Assembly: GCA_965221445.1 (NCBI GenBank)
Contig: CBDCSF010000013.1
Coordinates: 868,001-932,000, forward strand
Source: MPNP01 sp965221445
Lineage (GTDB): Bacteria; Pseudomonadota; Alphaproteobacteria; Rhodobacterales; Rhodobacteraceae
Length of the DNA: 64,000 bases
Direction: 5' to 3'
The notes under the pieces are model-generated. The model made no database searches. It saw nothing but the letters and a program-made list of their open reading frames with translations, and was not told the origin of the DNA. Each line of letters starts with the position of its first letter. Positions within the stretch are counted from its first letter, which is position 1. Shown here piece by piece: positions 8,043 through 16,657 of the stretch. The position numbers and the translations under genes were made by a program.

Positions 8043-8779
8043 ACGTGACGTCAACTCCTCTGTCGCTCAACGAGATCAGGTTCTATTTTACTCGGGCTGC
8101 GGTTGGCGCCGGTACGCCCTTCGGAATCGGTGAGGTATTTACCGCGGCATCGATGCACCTGGCCTTCCTTGGCATTGATCCGGCAAGGGCAGCTGCTTCG
8201 GCATTGAGTAGCCTGATGACCGGGCAAAGTGGTGCATCGCTTGCACTTCGAGATGATGACAATATCATTCATATCGAAAGCCGTAGACCTCTGGCGGTTT
8301 CGGCACTCTATGCTGGACCTGTAGTTGCAGACCGGCTGTTTATCGAGGCAGGATACGGTTCAGAGAGACGCTTCCAGATCCATAGTGTGGATCAACCACT
8401 GGTCGTAGCGGGTGCGATCGCGGCAACAGGCATTGAAAATGCAAGAATCGTCGTCTCGTGGACAAACGGATGCGGAAGTCCATCACGGATGGACCTCAAA
8501 GGTGACATTGCATCTCTGACCGGCATGAAGGAAAGTGTTGAACACCCATCCGGACCGGCATCGGTCGATTTATTGCTGACCAGCTCGGATTCAGGCAGAC
8601 CGCTCACAACTGGCCTGACAAGGAGCATTGTACAGGGCAGGTCGCGGGCAATTCAGCATGGTGTGGAAATGGACAGCTTGTCCAGGGCGACCATCATGAC
8701 GTTCTTCAACCGCTGTCTCGTTCCCACGTCGCTGTCACGTGTGACAGACGCGGGTACAGGGGCCGAAGATTCTGATTGA
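8039..8779 (+). CDS. DUF3726-family protein
   Basis: A 246-residue protein whose N-terminus SLNEIRFYFTRAAVGAGTPF resembles the SLNE...a.kAargaG.p.g pattern of DUF3726 proteins, a family without known function that I associate with alphaproteobacteria. It is rich in Ala and small residues (ARAAASALSSLM) and has no membrane segment or recognised catalytic motif. Its ATG overlaps the preceding gene's stop by four bases (ATGA), so all three genes 5359-8779 form one translationally coupled operon. High GC is shared with its partners. Function unknown; the family call is by eye from the N-terminus. Confidence 0.65.
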   Translation: MNVTSTPLSLNEIRFYFTRAAVGAGTPFGIGEVFTAASMHLAFLGIDPARAAASALSSLMTGQSGASLALRDDDNIIHIESRRPLAVSALYAGPVVADRLFIEAGYGSERRFQIHSVDQPLVVAGAIAATGIENARIVVSWTNGCGSPSRMDLKGDIASLTGMKESVEHPSGPASVDLLLTSSDSGRPLTTGLTRSIVQGRSRAIQHGVEMDSLSRATIMTFFNRCLVPTSLSRVTDAGTGAEDSD

Positions 8780-8960
8780 AACCAGCCAGCCCGTAGGAAT
8801 CCAGTTTGTCCTGCCTTGGTGCCCGTCGCTTCTATTGGGGTTTTCAGTCCGTTCTCCAATTATTTGGTTATCGTCTGGTGATGATGACAGGTGTGACGGG
8901 AAATGTCCCTTAGGGACAATCCCTGTCGTTTTAATTCGGTAAATGTCATAATATCCTTCA

Positions 8961-8978
8961 TTGTTAACATGTTGACAA
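8961..8978. promoter_or_regulatory. Operator-like palindrome (TGTTGACA core), copy 1
   Basis: The arms TTGTTAACA and TGTTGACAA are complementary at 8 of 9 positions. The same TGTTGAC core recurs in a perfect palindrome 130 bp downstream. Paired 14-18 bp palindromes of this kind usually bind dimeric repressors. The protein and the regulated promoter are not identifiable here, because the flanking genes converge on this region. Confidence 0.35.
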
Positions 8979-9022
8979 CCTTTCCTGCTCGAAATTTACT
9001 TTATCAAGCAGGATATCTTTTC

Positions 9023-9052
9023 CCCCTGGGGAGGTCTAGATCTCCCCTGGGG
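9023..9052. terminator. Hairpin between convergent operons (possible bidirectional terminator)
   Basis: Arms CCCCTGGGGAG (9023-9033) and CTCCCCTGGGG (9042-9052) pair at 10 of 11 positions around an 8-base loop. The position between the 3' ends of two convergent operons fits termination in either direction. There is no adjacent long T run, so efficiency as an intrinsic terminator is uncertain. Confidence 0.45.
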
Positions 9053-9109
9053 CACCTCTCTGGGGGATAGGACCCTTTTTCAACCGTTTCTTTTGGGATA
9101 TAATATATA

Positions 9110-9123
9110 TGTTGACATCAACA
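9110..9123. promoter_or_regulatory. Operator-like palindrome (TGTTGACA core), copy 2
   Basis: TGTTGA and TCAACA flank CA, giving a perfect 6-bp inverted repeat just downstream of a TATAAT box at 9099-9104. It shares its core with the palindrome at 8961-8978. It may mark a repressed promoter directed towards the 3' side of proV. Confidence 0.35.
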
Positions 9124-9196
9124 TTAAATATACAACCGGTAGTGACAAATGGTAAGTGCCGCGACGTACCAGGCTAATTTAAGGCTCGTCCTCAAT

Positions 9197-10258
9197 TCAG
9201 AGTTTTCGGGCGCTCGCCTCGGAAGCGACACGTGGGACCAGTGCCCTTACCAGGTTGGTCATCTCAAGTACGCCAACGTATGCACCATCACGCGTAACAA
9301 TATAGGAATGTGACGTGTCGCCACCCGATCGTGTGATCACGTCTTCCAACGTGTCGTTGTAGTCGACCTCGCCATGTGCATCTGCTGGTGGGGTGTCACC
9401 CACAAGCGCAGACATGACCGAACGAACCTTGAGCACCCGGGCCCGGTTGATGTCGCTGACGAAATCCTCGATGTAGGGGGCACACGGGTTCAGCAGTATA
9501 TGCTGTGGTTCGTCCTGCTGGACGATATAACCATCCTTGAGGATCACCAGCCGATCAGCGAGTTTGAGTGCTTCATCCAGGTCATGGGTAATGAAAACAA
9601 TGGTCTTGTGCAAATCATCCTGCAATTGCAGCAGGAGATCCTGCATGTCTGTACGAATGAGCGGATCAAGTGCAGAGAATGCCTCGTCCATCAACATGAT
9701 GGGCGAGTTCGATGTCAACGCACGGGCGATGCCGACACGCTGTTGCATACCGCCGGACAGTTGGTGAGGATAGTGATTTTCGAAACCGCTGAGACCGACT
9801 ACCCCAAGCCACTTTTCTGCTTCAGCCAGGTATTCATTTTTACTGAAACCGCGAACCTGAAGTGTTGTGCCTGCGTTTTCGGCAACCGTGCGGTGGGGCA
9901 GAAGAGCGAATTTCTGAAAAACCATTGACATGGATTCACGACGTAGCTTGCGTAACTGGTGCTCATCGTAGGTAAGCACGTTATTACCGTCTACTTTCAC
10001 CTGACCCGAGGTCGGTTCGATAAGTCGGTTGAGGTGGCGAATAAGTGTGCTCTTGCCTGAGCCGGACAGGCCCATGATAACCGTGATTTCACCTTCGTGC
10101 ATGTCGATGTTTATGTCCTGCAGACCAAGCACGTGTCCATGTTGCTCAAGCAGGTCGACCTTGCCGACACCGTCCAACACGTGTTTCAGTGCATTTTCCG
10201 GATCGAGACCAAATATCTTGTAGAGTTCACGGATTGCGATTTTGACTGTACCGGTCAT
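9197..10258 (-). CDS. proV: Glycine betaine/proline ABC importer, ATP-binding subunit
   Basis: The ATPase of a type I quaternary-amine importer (ProU/OpuA class). Walker A is GLSGSGKST (about residue 65), the ABC signature is LSGGMQQRV (about 162) and Walker B is IMLMDEAFSALD (about 185). The family-typical early segment FGLDPENALKHVLDG precedes the nucleotide-binding domain. The C-terminus carries a short CBS-like region (SYIVTRDGAYVGVLEMTNL); ProV homologues often sense ionic strength or nucleotides there. The frame can begin with GTG at 10273, but ATG at 10258 is preceded by AGGTGAG at suitable spacing and is preferred. It directly follows proW. Assignment is firm. Confidence 0.93.
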   Translation of the reverse strand: MTGTVKIAIRELYKIFGLDPENALKHVLDGVGKVDLLEQHGHVLGLQDINIDMHEGEITVIMGLSGSGKSTLIRHLNRLIEPTSGQVKVDGNNVLTYDEHQLRKLRRESMSMVFQKFALLPHRTVAENAGTTLQVRGFSKNEYLAEAEKWLGVVGLSGFENHYPHQLSGGMQQRVGIARALTSNSPIMLMDEAFSALDPLIRTDMQDLLLQLQDDLHKTIVFITHDLDEALKLADRLVILKDGYIVQQDEPQHILLNPCAPYIEDFVSDINRARVLKVRSVMSALVGDTPPADAHGEVDYNDTLEDVITRSGGDTSHSYIVTRDGAYVGVLEMTNLVRALVPRVASEASARKL

Positions 10259-10273
10259 ACCTGATCTACTCAC

Positions 10274-11305
10274 CTAGCGTTTCTGGGCGGAGTTTACGCG
10301 ATCAAGTGCTGCCTTGGTGACCCTGTCTAGAATGATCGCCAAAAGCACGATGCCAAGGCCTGAGATCAGGCCGACGCCCAGCTCTAGGTTCCTTATTCCA
10401 CGCAGGACAAGGACACCAAGGCCCGGTGCCGACACCAGCGATGCGATCACGACCATGGCTAGACTCATCATGATGGTCTGGTTGATGCCGGCCATGATGT
10501 TTGGCAGTGCAAGCGGAATCTGGACTCCGATCAGCTTTTGCCTTTCGGTCATACCAAAAGAATCTGCGGCCTCAATAACGTCCTTGTCAACCAGGCGGAT
10601 GCCCAGATCAGTCAATCGAATAACCGGCACGATTGCATAAAGGATTATCGCTATGCCGTATAGTTTTGGCTCTGTAACGGAAAACAAGAAGATCAGTGGT
10701 ATCAGGTAAACGAATGGTGGCAGAGTCTGAAGCATGTCTAGGATCGGAATTGTTATTTGCTGCATCCTGTCGCTGCGTGACATGGCAATTCCTATGGGTA
10801 CGCCAAAGAGGACACAGAGGCAGGCACACACGAATATGATTGAAAGCGTCTGCATTGAGTGGCTGTAGTGGTCGATGAATGCCAGGAAAGCTAGGCAGAT
10901 GGTCACGAAGCCAACTATTCGAAGTGACTTGGTTGCCAAGTAAACCACGATCATGAGTATCGGAAACATAATCCACCAAGGCACGGTCTCAAAAATCAGG
11001 AGTGTATATTCAAGCAACCAGCTCAGCGGTTGGGTTATAGGGTCGAGCACAAAGCGTAAAACATCCTTGATGGCAAGAAAGCCCTCCTCTACTCCTTTTG
11101 TCATTGCGCGCGATTGGACGATTCGACTGCATGACTCGTTCAGTGCATCAAGTGACGGAAATGGTATATCCAGAAGGGAAGATTCCTTGCTGGAATCCCC
11201 CTTTGCCAGCAGATCGGCCATCGAAAGAGGGCCTTTTTCGGTCTTGTCTGCATCGCACCAACTTCGTAGACCAAGCCCGTCAAAGATGAAATCGTAGGTT
11301 GCCAT
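10274..11305 (-). CDS. proW: Glycine betaine/proline ABC importer, permease subunit
   Basis: The inner-membrane permease of the ProXWV importer, 343 residues, normal for ProW. About 100 N-terminal residues precede the first of several membrane segments (around PWWIMFPILMIVVYLATKSL). The transmembrane core contains GVPIGIAMSRSDRM and the EAA-type coupling loop EAADSFGMTERQKLIGVQIP, which contacts the ATPase. The C-terminus is LGVGLISGLGIVLLAIILDR. It lies between proX (115 bases upstream in the operon) and proV. GC is high in the sampled line (37 of 60 at 10381). Confidence 0.93.
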   Translation of the reverse strand: MATYDFIFDGLGLRSWCDADKTEKGPLSMADLLAKGDSSKESSLLDIPFPSLDALNESCSRIVQSRAMTKGVEEGFLAIKDVLRFVLDPITQPLSWLLEYTLLIFETVPWWIMFPILMIVVYLATKSLRIVGFVTICLAFLAFIDHYSHSMQTLSIIFVCACLCVLFGVPIGIAMSRSDRMQQITIPILDMLQTLPPFVYLIPLIFLFSVTEPKLYGIAIILYAIVPVIRLTDLGIRLVDKDVIEAADSFGMTERQKLIGVQIPLALPNIMAGINQTIMMSLAMVVIASLVSAPGLGVLVLRGIRNLELGVGLISGLGIVLLAIILDRVTKAALDRVNSAQKR

Positions 11306-11420
11306 AAACGGTTATCTGTCTCCAATGTCCGTAAGCCGGGCGGTTCCGGCCCACGGACAGTCAGTTGAATTACCCAAGTCCTGGTTCAACAATTGATAAA
11401 CCATTTTTCATGTGCAGAAC

Positions 11421-12401
11421 TCAGTTGATGAATTGTGACAGTTTCTCCCGCGCGGCATCATTGACCCATTGGGACCAGACATCTGACTGAGTTGTGAGGA
11501 AATAGACGGCCGCTTCCTCTGCTGAGGCACTATTCTCCTCCTGCCAGGCGAGAACTGAACTCAGGAGTCCAATTTCGAAACTTATGTTGCTCATCAATTC
11601 GGCGACATCAGGATTGTTTTCGGTCAATGCCGCGGTAGCAACTGTCAAAACGGGTGCCGGTGGGAAATCAGAGACGCTTGGATTTTCATTATCCTTGTTC
11701 TGGTTGGCAGTATGAACATCCGTGTCAATGTCGCCAATTCTGACCTTTACCATCTGGTATTTTCCCAGCACCGCTGTCGGTCCCCAGTAATAACCGAACC
11801 AGGGTGCATTTTCCTCGTAAGCGGCTGCGAGGGATGTAGCCAGAGTTTCTCCGGAACCATGATTGAAGACCTCTAGGCCAGCTCCCTCAACATCAAGTGC
11901 CTTTATGAGATTGTCATTGACGATCCTGCAACCCCAGCCATCGGGACAGTTGTTGAATCTTCCACCAACAAGATCAGGGTTTGCCATGATGCCTTCAATC
12001 GTTGTCAATTCTGGATTTGATTCAGCAAGATAGGCAGGTATCCACCAACCTTCCACACCACCGGGATCAAAAACGTCAGCAAGACGCATGACCCTTCCTT
12101 CAGCTTCCAATTCTGCATAAACGGCACCGGTGGAGTTTAGCCACAGCTCGGTCACGATATCCGGTTCACCGTTTTCAGCCAGCGATGCAACCGAAGTGGT
12201 GGTAGCCGATGGAACCTTCTCGACCGTACAGCCATATCCCTGCTCCATGAGGAACTTGGAAACCTCGGTGATGATCTGTGATGATGCCCAATTCATTTCG
12301 GTGATTGATACTTCACCGCAATCTGCTGAAGCCGTACCTGGAATCGCGAGACATAAACCGGCAATAAGGGCAAAAGCACCCTTGAGAACATTTCTTTTCA
12401 T
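11421..12401 (-). CDS. proX: Glycine betaine/proline periplasmic binding protein
   Basis: The periplasmic solute receptor of the importer, 326 residues from the preferred start. A Sec signal peptide is clear: MKRNVLKGAFALIAGLCLAI followed by PGTASA and cleavage before DCGEVSI. The frame is open to 12467, but the ATG at 12401 has GGAG five bases upstream and gives the proper signal peptide. The mature part has the OpuAC-type order EMNWASSQIITEVSKFLM, ELWLNSTG and WWIPAYLAE. The Trp-rich segments are those that cage trimethylammonium groups in the family. It is the first gene of proXWV, whose promoter must lie between 12402 and the MITE at 12631. Confidence 0.92.
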   Translation of the reverse strand: MKRNVLKGAFALIAGLCLAIPGTASADCGEVSITEMNWASSQIITEVSKFLMEQGYGCTVEKVPSATTTSVASLAENGEPDIVTELWLNSTGAVYAELEAEGRVMRLADVFDPGGVEGWWIPAYLAESNPELTTIEGIMANPDLVGGRFNNCPDGWGCRIVNDNLIKALDVEGAGLEVFNHGSGETLATSLAAAYEENAPWFGYYWGPTAVLGKYQMVKVRIGDIDTDVHTANQNKDNENPSVSDFPPAPVLTVATAALTENNPDVAELMSNISFEIGLLSSVLAWQEENSASAEEAAVYFLTTQSDVWSQWVNDAAREKLSQFIN

Positions 12402-12630
12402 AATCACTCCCTTTATTGTAAAAATCCCTATAAGGCCTGATCTTGAATTGTTGTAATTAAAGCCCATAAGAGTTGCATTAATATAACTACCCTTCGATCC
12501 TCCGAATTCGAGAAAAACCCACCCATGTCCGGCTATTTCTAATATTTTAGCTATTCCGATTACCGGCCATGATCTTCTTAAATTTCACCATAACAGGTGA
12601 GCAGGTAATTGTAAAGGGTATATCTTGAAT

Positions 12631-12700
12631 CCATAATCAGCGAGCTCGTTCGGACTTAATACAAAATTGGATCTTCCCCTGTTTTGCTCGCTAATCAGGG
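12631..12700. mobile_element. 70-bp MITE-like copy of the IS1380-like element
   Basis: The left 38 bases match the left end of the 4305-5211 element with one difference (CCATAATCAGCGAGC, then TTCGGACTTAATACAAAATT). The right 19 bases, TTTTGCTCGCTAATCAGGG, are identical to its right end. Only about a dozen unrelated bases lie between. This is therefore an internally deleted, non-autonomous derivative in the same orientation. It sits upstream of proX and may influence that promoter region. Confidence 0.75.
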
Positions 12701-12789
12701 TTGTTGAACATCAACTCTTCTTAACCGTAGTCTTGAAAAATGTCCCAGATGTCATTCGTTCTCATGTCAGATAATTTGATTGAGTACCT

Positions 12790-13245
12790 TCAAACGTGAT
12801 CCCTGACGACATTGATCTTTATGTTGTGTTCCAATAGTGCTTTTGCTGCGACAACGACCTGGTTAAAGCCGCAGGTAGAATCAAGTGCTTGTAAAACGAT
12901 CTCTTCACGTGATCCACTGAAACCACGTTCCACAATACTGATTTGTGTCATTTCTGGACTTTGCTCCATTAATGTAAAGGTAACATTGGTAAAATGGGAA
13001 CCATATCCCCACTCGAAATTGATTAGAGAAGGCTCCTTAATCGATTTTATTCGAACCTCAATTTCAAAAGCATCTGATCGATCCCCAACATACCAAATGA
13101 CAGTATCACCTTCACATAGACCCTGATCTTTTCGTGTGAACCAAAATTTACTCATTACTCCAGGATCAATAAATGCGTTGAACACTTCAACACATGGTCT
13201 GCGGATAAGGATTTGTGCCTTGGCAGTGATTTCTTTGGTTGACAT
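12790..13245 (-). CDS. AHSA1/SRPBCC-domain protein
   Basis: A 151-residue protein filling one START-like SRPBCC fold of the AHSA1 (activator of Hsp90 ATPase homologue 1-like) group. Diagnostic segments are the opening AQILIRRPCVEVFNAFIDP, KFWFTR near residue 33, GDTVIWYVG, the INFEW strand, and the C-terminal helix beginning with a Gly-Phe near residue 125. The bacterial group binds small hydrophobic ligands or is involved in stress and lipid handling; no single activity can be assigned. It is transcribed towards the MITE and divergently from the polyol operon. GC is back to the chromosomal level. Confidence 0.78.
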   Translation of the reverse strand: MSTKEITAKAQILIRRPCVEVFNAFIDPGVMSKFWFTRKDQGLCEGDTVIWYVGDRSDAFEIEVRIKSIKEPSLINFEWGYGSHFTNVTFTLMEQSPEMTQISIVERGFSGSREEIVLQALDSTCGFNQVVVAAKALLEHNIKINVVRDHV

Positions 13246-13617
13246 GGAATTATCCTCATCCTCCTATAAAATTTCGAAGTCGCCCAAATCCAAAAGAACT
13301 CTAATGTTTCCAAAACCGAGTTGGTAATTAACTCTTTGGGAAGCAAACATTGGGGTGCAGATTAGATCAAAAAATCGAAAATACTTTGGTTTCTAAATAA
13401 TGATAATTAGTATAATCCACGCAACAATATTGAAGGTCAGATAAAATAAGGCTTTATGTAATGAGGGGTTTGTAGGAAATATAATAATAATTGATATGAT
13501 TTCCTGATTATTATCAATATTATCGCAAAAAAGTATTACAATTAAATTAAATCCTATTGGTAATCCATAAAATCAAAAAATACTTACTGTTGATCTAAAT
13601 TAACATGGGAGCATAAA
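13246..13617. promoter_or_regulatory. AT-rich divergent promoter region of the polyol operon
   Basis: These 372 bases separate the AHSA1-type gene from the polyol operon and contain no plausible gene. The last 200 bases are strongly AT-rich. ATTGATA near 13490 and TATCAAT near 13514 form a spaced inverted repeat, a candidate site for the operon's AraC-type regulator. I cannot pick a promoter with confidence. Confidence 0.4.
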
Positions 13618-14919
13618 ATGAAATTATTTAGAATATTTTCCCTGACAGTTTTTGCAATGACCGCAGGGTCATTGTCAGCTGGTGAGTTGACAATCGCTAC
13701 CGTCAATAACGGCCATATGATTGAGATGCAGAAACTGACAGGACATTTTGAGGAAGCAAACCCTGGAATTACCGTTAATTGGGTAACTCTTGAAGAGGGG
13801 GTTTTACGCCAAAGAGTAACCACCGACATTACTACCAAGGGTGGACAATTTGATGTCATGACCATCGGTATGTACGAAGCCCCAATTTGGGGAAGCAGAG
13901 GTTGGCTTGAAGAATTGACCTTCGACGCATCATATGATGTTGATGATATCCTTCCTGCCATGAGAGGCGGTTTGTCTCATGAAGGTAAACTGTATGCCGC
14001 ACCATTCTATGGTGAAAGTTCCATGGTCATGTATCGTAAGGATTTGGTAGATGCCGCTGGTATGACAATTCCTGATAACCCCACCTGGGGACATATCCAG
14101 GACGTAGCAGCTGCAATTACCGATAAAGATAATGGCGTTTATGGGATTTGTCTCAGGGGTAAGCCTGGTTGGGGCGATAACACAGCTTACATCACAACTA
14201 TGGCCAACTCTTTCGGAGCCCGTTGGTTTGATGAAAATTGGAAACCTCAACTGGATAGTGCAGCTTGGAGACACGCCATAGATTTCTATCTCAACTTGAT
14301 GAACAATTATGGACCTCCGGGTTCAAGTGCCAACAGTTTCAACGAAATTCTGGCTTTGTTCAATGAAGGTAAATGTGGTATGTGGATTGATGCCACAATT
14401 GCTGCTTCCTTCATTTCTGACCCGCGTCAATCAAAAGTTGCTGACCAAGTTGCTTTCGCACAAGCACCTGTCGCAGTCACCAATCGTGGTGCAAATTGGC
14501 TTTGGGCTTGGGCCTTGGCTGTTCCTGCCGGAACCAAACAGGCTGATGATGCCAAGAAGTTTATTCAGTGGGCAACTTCCAAGGAGTATATTCAATTGGT
14601 AGCCGAAACAAATGGCTGGGCCTCTGTACCCACTGGAACTCGCCAGAGCACCTACGATAACCCAAATTTCCAAAGTGCTGCTATCTTTGCTGATGCCGAG
14701 TTGAAAGCCATTCTTTCAGCTAACCCTTCCAACAGTACCCAGGACCCGACTCCTTATACAGGTGTCCAGTTTGCTGCCATTCCGGAATTCCAAGCTATTG
14801 GTATCGCCGTTGGCCAGCAATTCAGCGCTGCTTTGGCTGGTGACATTACTGCTGAGGAAGCACTAGAGAACGCTCAGGAAGCTGCCGACCGAGAAATGTC
14901 GAAAGCTGGCTACTATTAA
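13618..14919 (+). CDS. smoE: Sorbitol/mannitol ABC importer, periplasmic binding protein
   Basis: A family 1 extracellular solute-binding protein, 433 residues, with signal peptide MKLFRIFSLTVFAMTAGSLS ending in AG before ELTIAT. The mature start (ATVNNGHMIEMQKLTGHFEE) and FDVMTIGMYEAPIWG closely resemble SmoE, the polyol receptor described in Rhodobacter. It captures sorbitol or mannitol in the periplasm and delivers it to the two permeases encoded next. Its ATG follows TGGGAGCATAAA. The downstream order of permeases, sorbitol dehydrogenase, regulator and mannitol dehydrogenase supports polyol specificity. Confidence 0.9.
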   Translation: MKLFRIFSLTVFAMTAGSLSAGELTIATVNNGHMIEMQKLTGHFEEANPGITVNWVTLEEGVLRQRVTTDITTKGGQFDVMTIGMYEAPIWGSRGWLEELTFDASYDVDDILPAMRGGLSHEGKLYAAPFYGESSMVMYRKDLVDAAGMTIPDNPTWGHIQDVAAAITDKDNGVYGICLRGKPGWGDNTAYITTMANSFGARWFDENWKPQLDSAAWRHAIDFYLNLMNNYGPPGSSANSFNEILALFNEGKCGMWIDATIAASFISDPRQSKVADQVAFAQAPVAVTNRGANWLWAWALAVPAGTKQADDAKKFIQWATSKEYIQLVAETNGWASVPTGTRQSTYDNPNFQSAAIFADAELKAILSANPSNSTQDPTPYTGVQFAAIPEFQAIGIAVGQQFSAALAGDITAEEALENAQEAADREMSKAGYY

Positions 14920-14966
14920 TGAAGCCATTCACTGCAATACAATTGTAGAGAAAACTGAATTAAACG

Positions 14967-15827
14967 ATGAATAGCAGGACTATCGCCTTTTTACAGGCAC
15001 CTAGTATAGTCCTGCTTTTCCTTTGGATGATCGTACCGCTGAGTATGACCATCTATTTTTCTACCATCCGATTTAACCTCCTATACCCGGAAAGAACAGG
15101 GTTTATTGGGTTATCGAATTATGAATTCTTCATAACTGACCCGGGCTTTGTATCATCTGTAATCAATACCCTGGTTTTGGTACTGTCTGTACTAATCATC
15201 ACTGTTGTTATTGGGTTGGCACTGGCTGTTCTGGTAAACTTTCCTTTCCGAGGAAGAGGTATCGTAAGGGTACTCCTTATTTCTCCTTTCTTTATCATGC
15301 CTACAGTGAACGCACTTCTTTGGAAAAACATGTTCATGAATCCTGTTTATGGGCTATTTTCTGTAGTTTTTACTTTTTTGGGTCTCGAACCTCTTGATTG
15401 GCTGGCAAATTTCCCTCTAGGATCAATCGTCATAATGCTTAGTTGGCAATGGATTCCCTTCGCCTTTCTGATTTTCATGACCTCCTTGCAATCTCAGGAT
15501 CCGGAGCACTTGGAAGCCGCTGACCTTGATGGCGCCAATGCCTGGCAAAAATTCAGGTATATGACGGTTCCTCATCTGGGTAGGGCTATTGCTGTTGTTA
15601 TCATGATCCAGACCATTTTTCATCTTGCGGTTTTTGCAGAGATATTTGTAACAACCGGTGGAGGTCCGGGATTCAACAGTACCAACATGGCCTTCCTGAT
15701 ATTTTCCCAGGCTCTGTTACAGTTTGATGCTGGTGTGGCGTCGGCAGGAGGTGTATTTGCAATCATACTTGCCAATATCGTAGCCATCTTCCTGATCCGT
15801 CTGGTCGGTAAAACCCTTGTGGTCTAG
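14967..15827 (+). CDS. smoF: Sorbitol/mannitol ABC importer permease 1
   Basis: A MalF-type inner-membrane permease of 286 residues with about six transmembrane segments, beginning MNSRTIAFLQAPSIVLLFLW. The coupling motif is EAADLDGANAWQKFRYMTVP near residue 185, which docks on the ATPase. It pairs with the following MalG-type permease to form the translocation channel. The gene follows smoE by 47 bases and smoG by five, consistent with one operon. Confidence 0.9.
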   Translation: MNSRTIAFLQAPSIVLLFLWMIVPLSMTIYFSTIRFNLLYPERTGFIGLSNYEFFITDPGFVSSVINTLVLVLSVLIITVVIGLALAVLVNFPFRGRGIVRVLLISPFFIMPTVNALLWKNMFMNPVYGLFSVVFTFLGLEPLDWLANFPLGSIVIMLSWQWIPFAFLIFMTSLQSQDPEHLEAADLDGANAWQKFRYMTVPHLGRAIAVVIMIQTIFHLAVFAEIFVTTGGGPGFNSTNMAFLIFSQALLQFDAGVASAGGVFAIILANIVAIFLIRLVGKTLVV

Positions 15828-15832
15828 AAACA

Positions 15833-16657
15833 ATGGCATTAACTCAGATTCAGAAACATTATCTCAGGATACTACTTTCCTGGGTTGCAGCCAGTATTAT
15901 GTTTTTTCCTATTTTCTGGCTTGTTTTAACCGGCTTCAAAACAGAATTGCAGGCCATTTCGGTCCCCCCACTGCTGTTTTTTGAACCAACCTTGGAGAAT
16001 TTTTTCCTTGTTCAGGAAAGAAGCGATTACTTCTCCTACGCCTTTAATTCAGTCATAACCTCCTTCGGAGCAACTTTATTGGCTTTGTTTGTTGCTGTAC
16101 CGGGAGCATATGCTATGGCCTTCTGGCCTAGTCGATTTACCAAGGATATCCTTCTATGGATGCTTTCCACCAAAATGTTGCCCGCAGTTGGGGTGCTTAT
16201 GCCGATTTACCTGCTTGTTCAAAAAGCCGGACTATTGGATACCCGTATTTCACTGGTCGTTATTTTTGCCATGATTAATCTACCAATCATCATCTGGATG
16301 CTGTTCAGTTATTTCAAGGAAATACCCCGTGAAATTCTGGAATCAGCCCGAATGGACGGAGCAACAACGGTTCAAGAAATTACCCGGGTGTTACTTCCCC
16401 TAACCAAGGGTGGAATACTTTCCACCGCCCTTTTGAGTATAGTACTTTGCTGGAATGAAGCCTTTTGGTCCATAACACTGACTGCTTCAGATGCAGGTAC
16501 GCTCACAGCCCTCGTGGCTTCCTATTCCAGCCCTGAAGGTTTATTCTGGGCCAAGCTTTCTGCCGTATCAACCCTGGCCTGTGCACCCATAGTTGTATTC
16601 GGCTGGTTCTGCCAAAAACAGTTGGTCCAGGGATTGACATTTGGGGCCGTAAAATGA
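15833..16657 (+). CDS. smoG: Sorbitol/mannitol ABC importer permease 2
   Basis: A MalG-type permease of 274 residues. The coupling loop is ESARMDGATTVQEITRVLLP near residue 170. The C-terminus KQLVQGLTFGAVK is the hallmark end of carbohydrate MalG-type permeases, where the last residues contact the ATPase. Its stop overlaps the next ATG as ATGA. No ATP-binding gene follows, unlike the classical smoEFGK order, so the ATPase must be encoded elsewhere. Confidence 0.9.
   Translation: MALTQIQKHYLRILLSWVAASIMFFPIFWLVLTGFKTELQAISVPPLLFFEPTLENFFLVQERSDYFSYAFNSVITSFGATLLALFVAVPGAYAMAFWPSRFTKDILLWMLSTKMLPAVGVLMPIYLLVQKAGLLDTRISLVVIFAMINLPIIIWMLFSYFKEIPREILESARMDGATTVQEITRVLLPLTKGGILSTALLSIVLCWNEAFWSITLTASDAGTLTALVASYSSPEGLFWAKLSAVSTLACAPIVVFGWFCQKQLVQGLTFGAVK

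Larger units (their letters stand above)
8780..9196. other. Convergent intergenic region with stems and paired palindromes
   Basis: No gene is visible between the convergent DUF3726 and proV genes. Several structures are present. A TGTCCC/GGGACA stem around the TTA loop lies near 8906-8920. An operator-like palindrome lies at 8961-8978, a hairpin at 9023-9052 and another palindrome at 9110-9123. A TATAAT sequence at 9099-9104 precedes the last palindrome, so a short unannotated transcript is conceivable. Confidence 0.5.

Noticed and set aside
10259..10273. GTG start for proV five codons upstream
   Set aside because: The ATG at 10258 has AGGTGAG at good spacing, and that same sequence overlaps the GTG.
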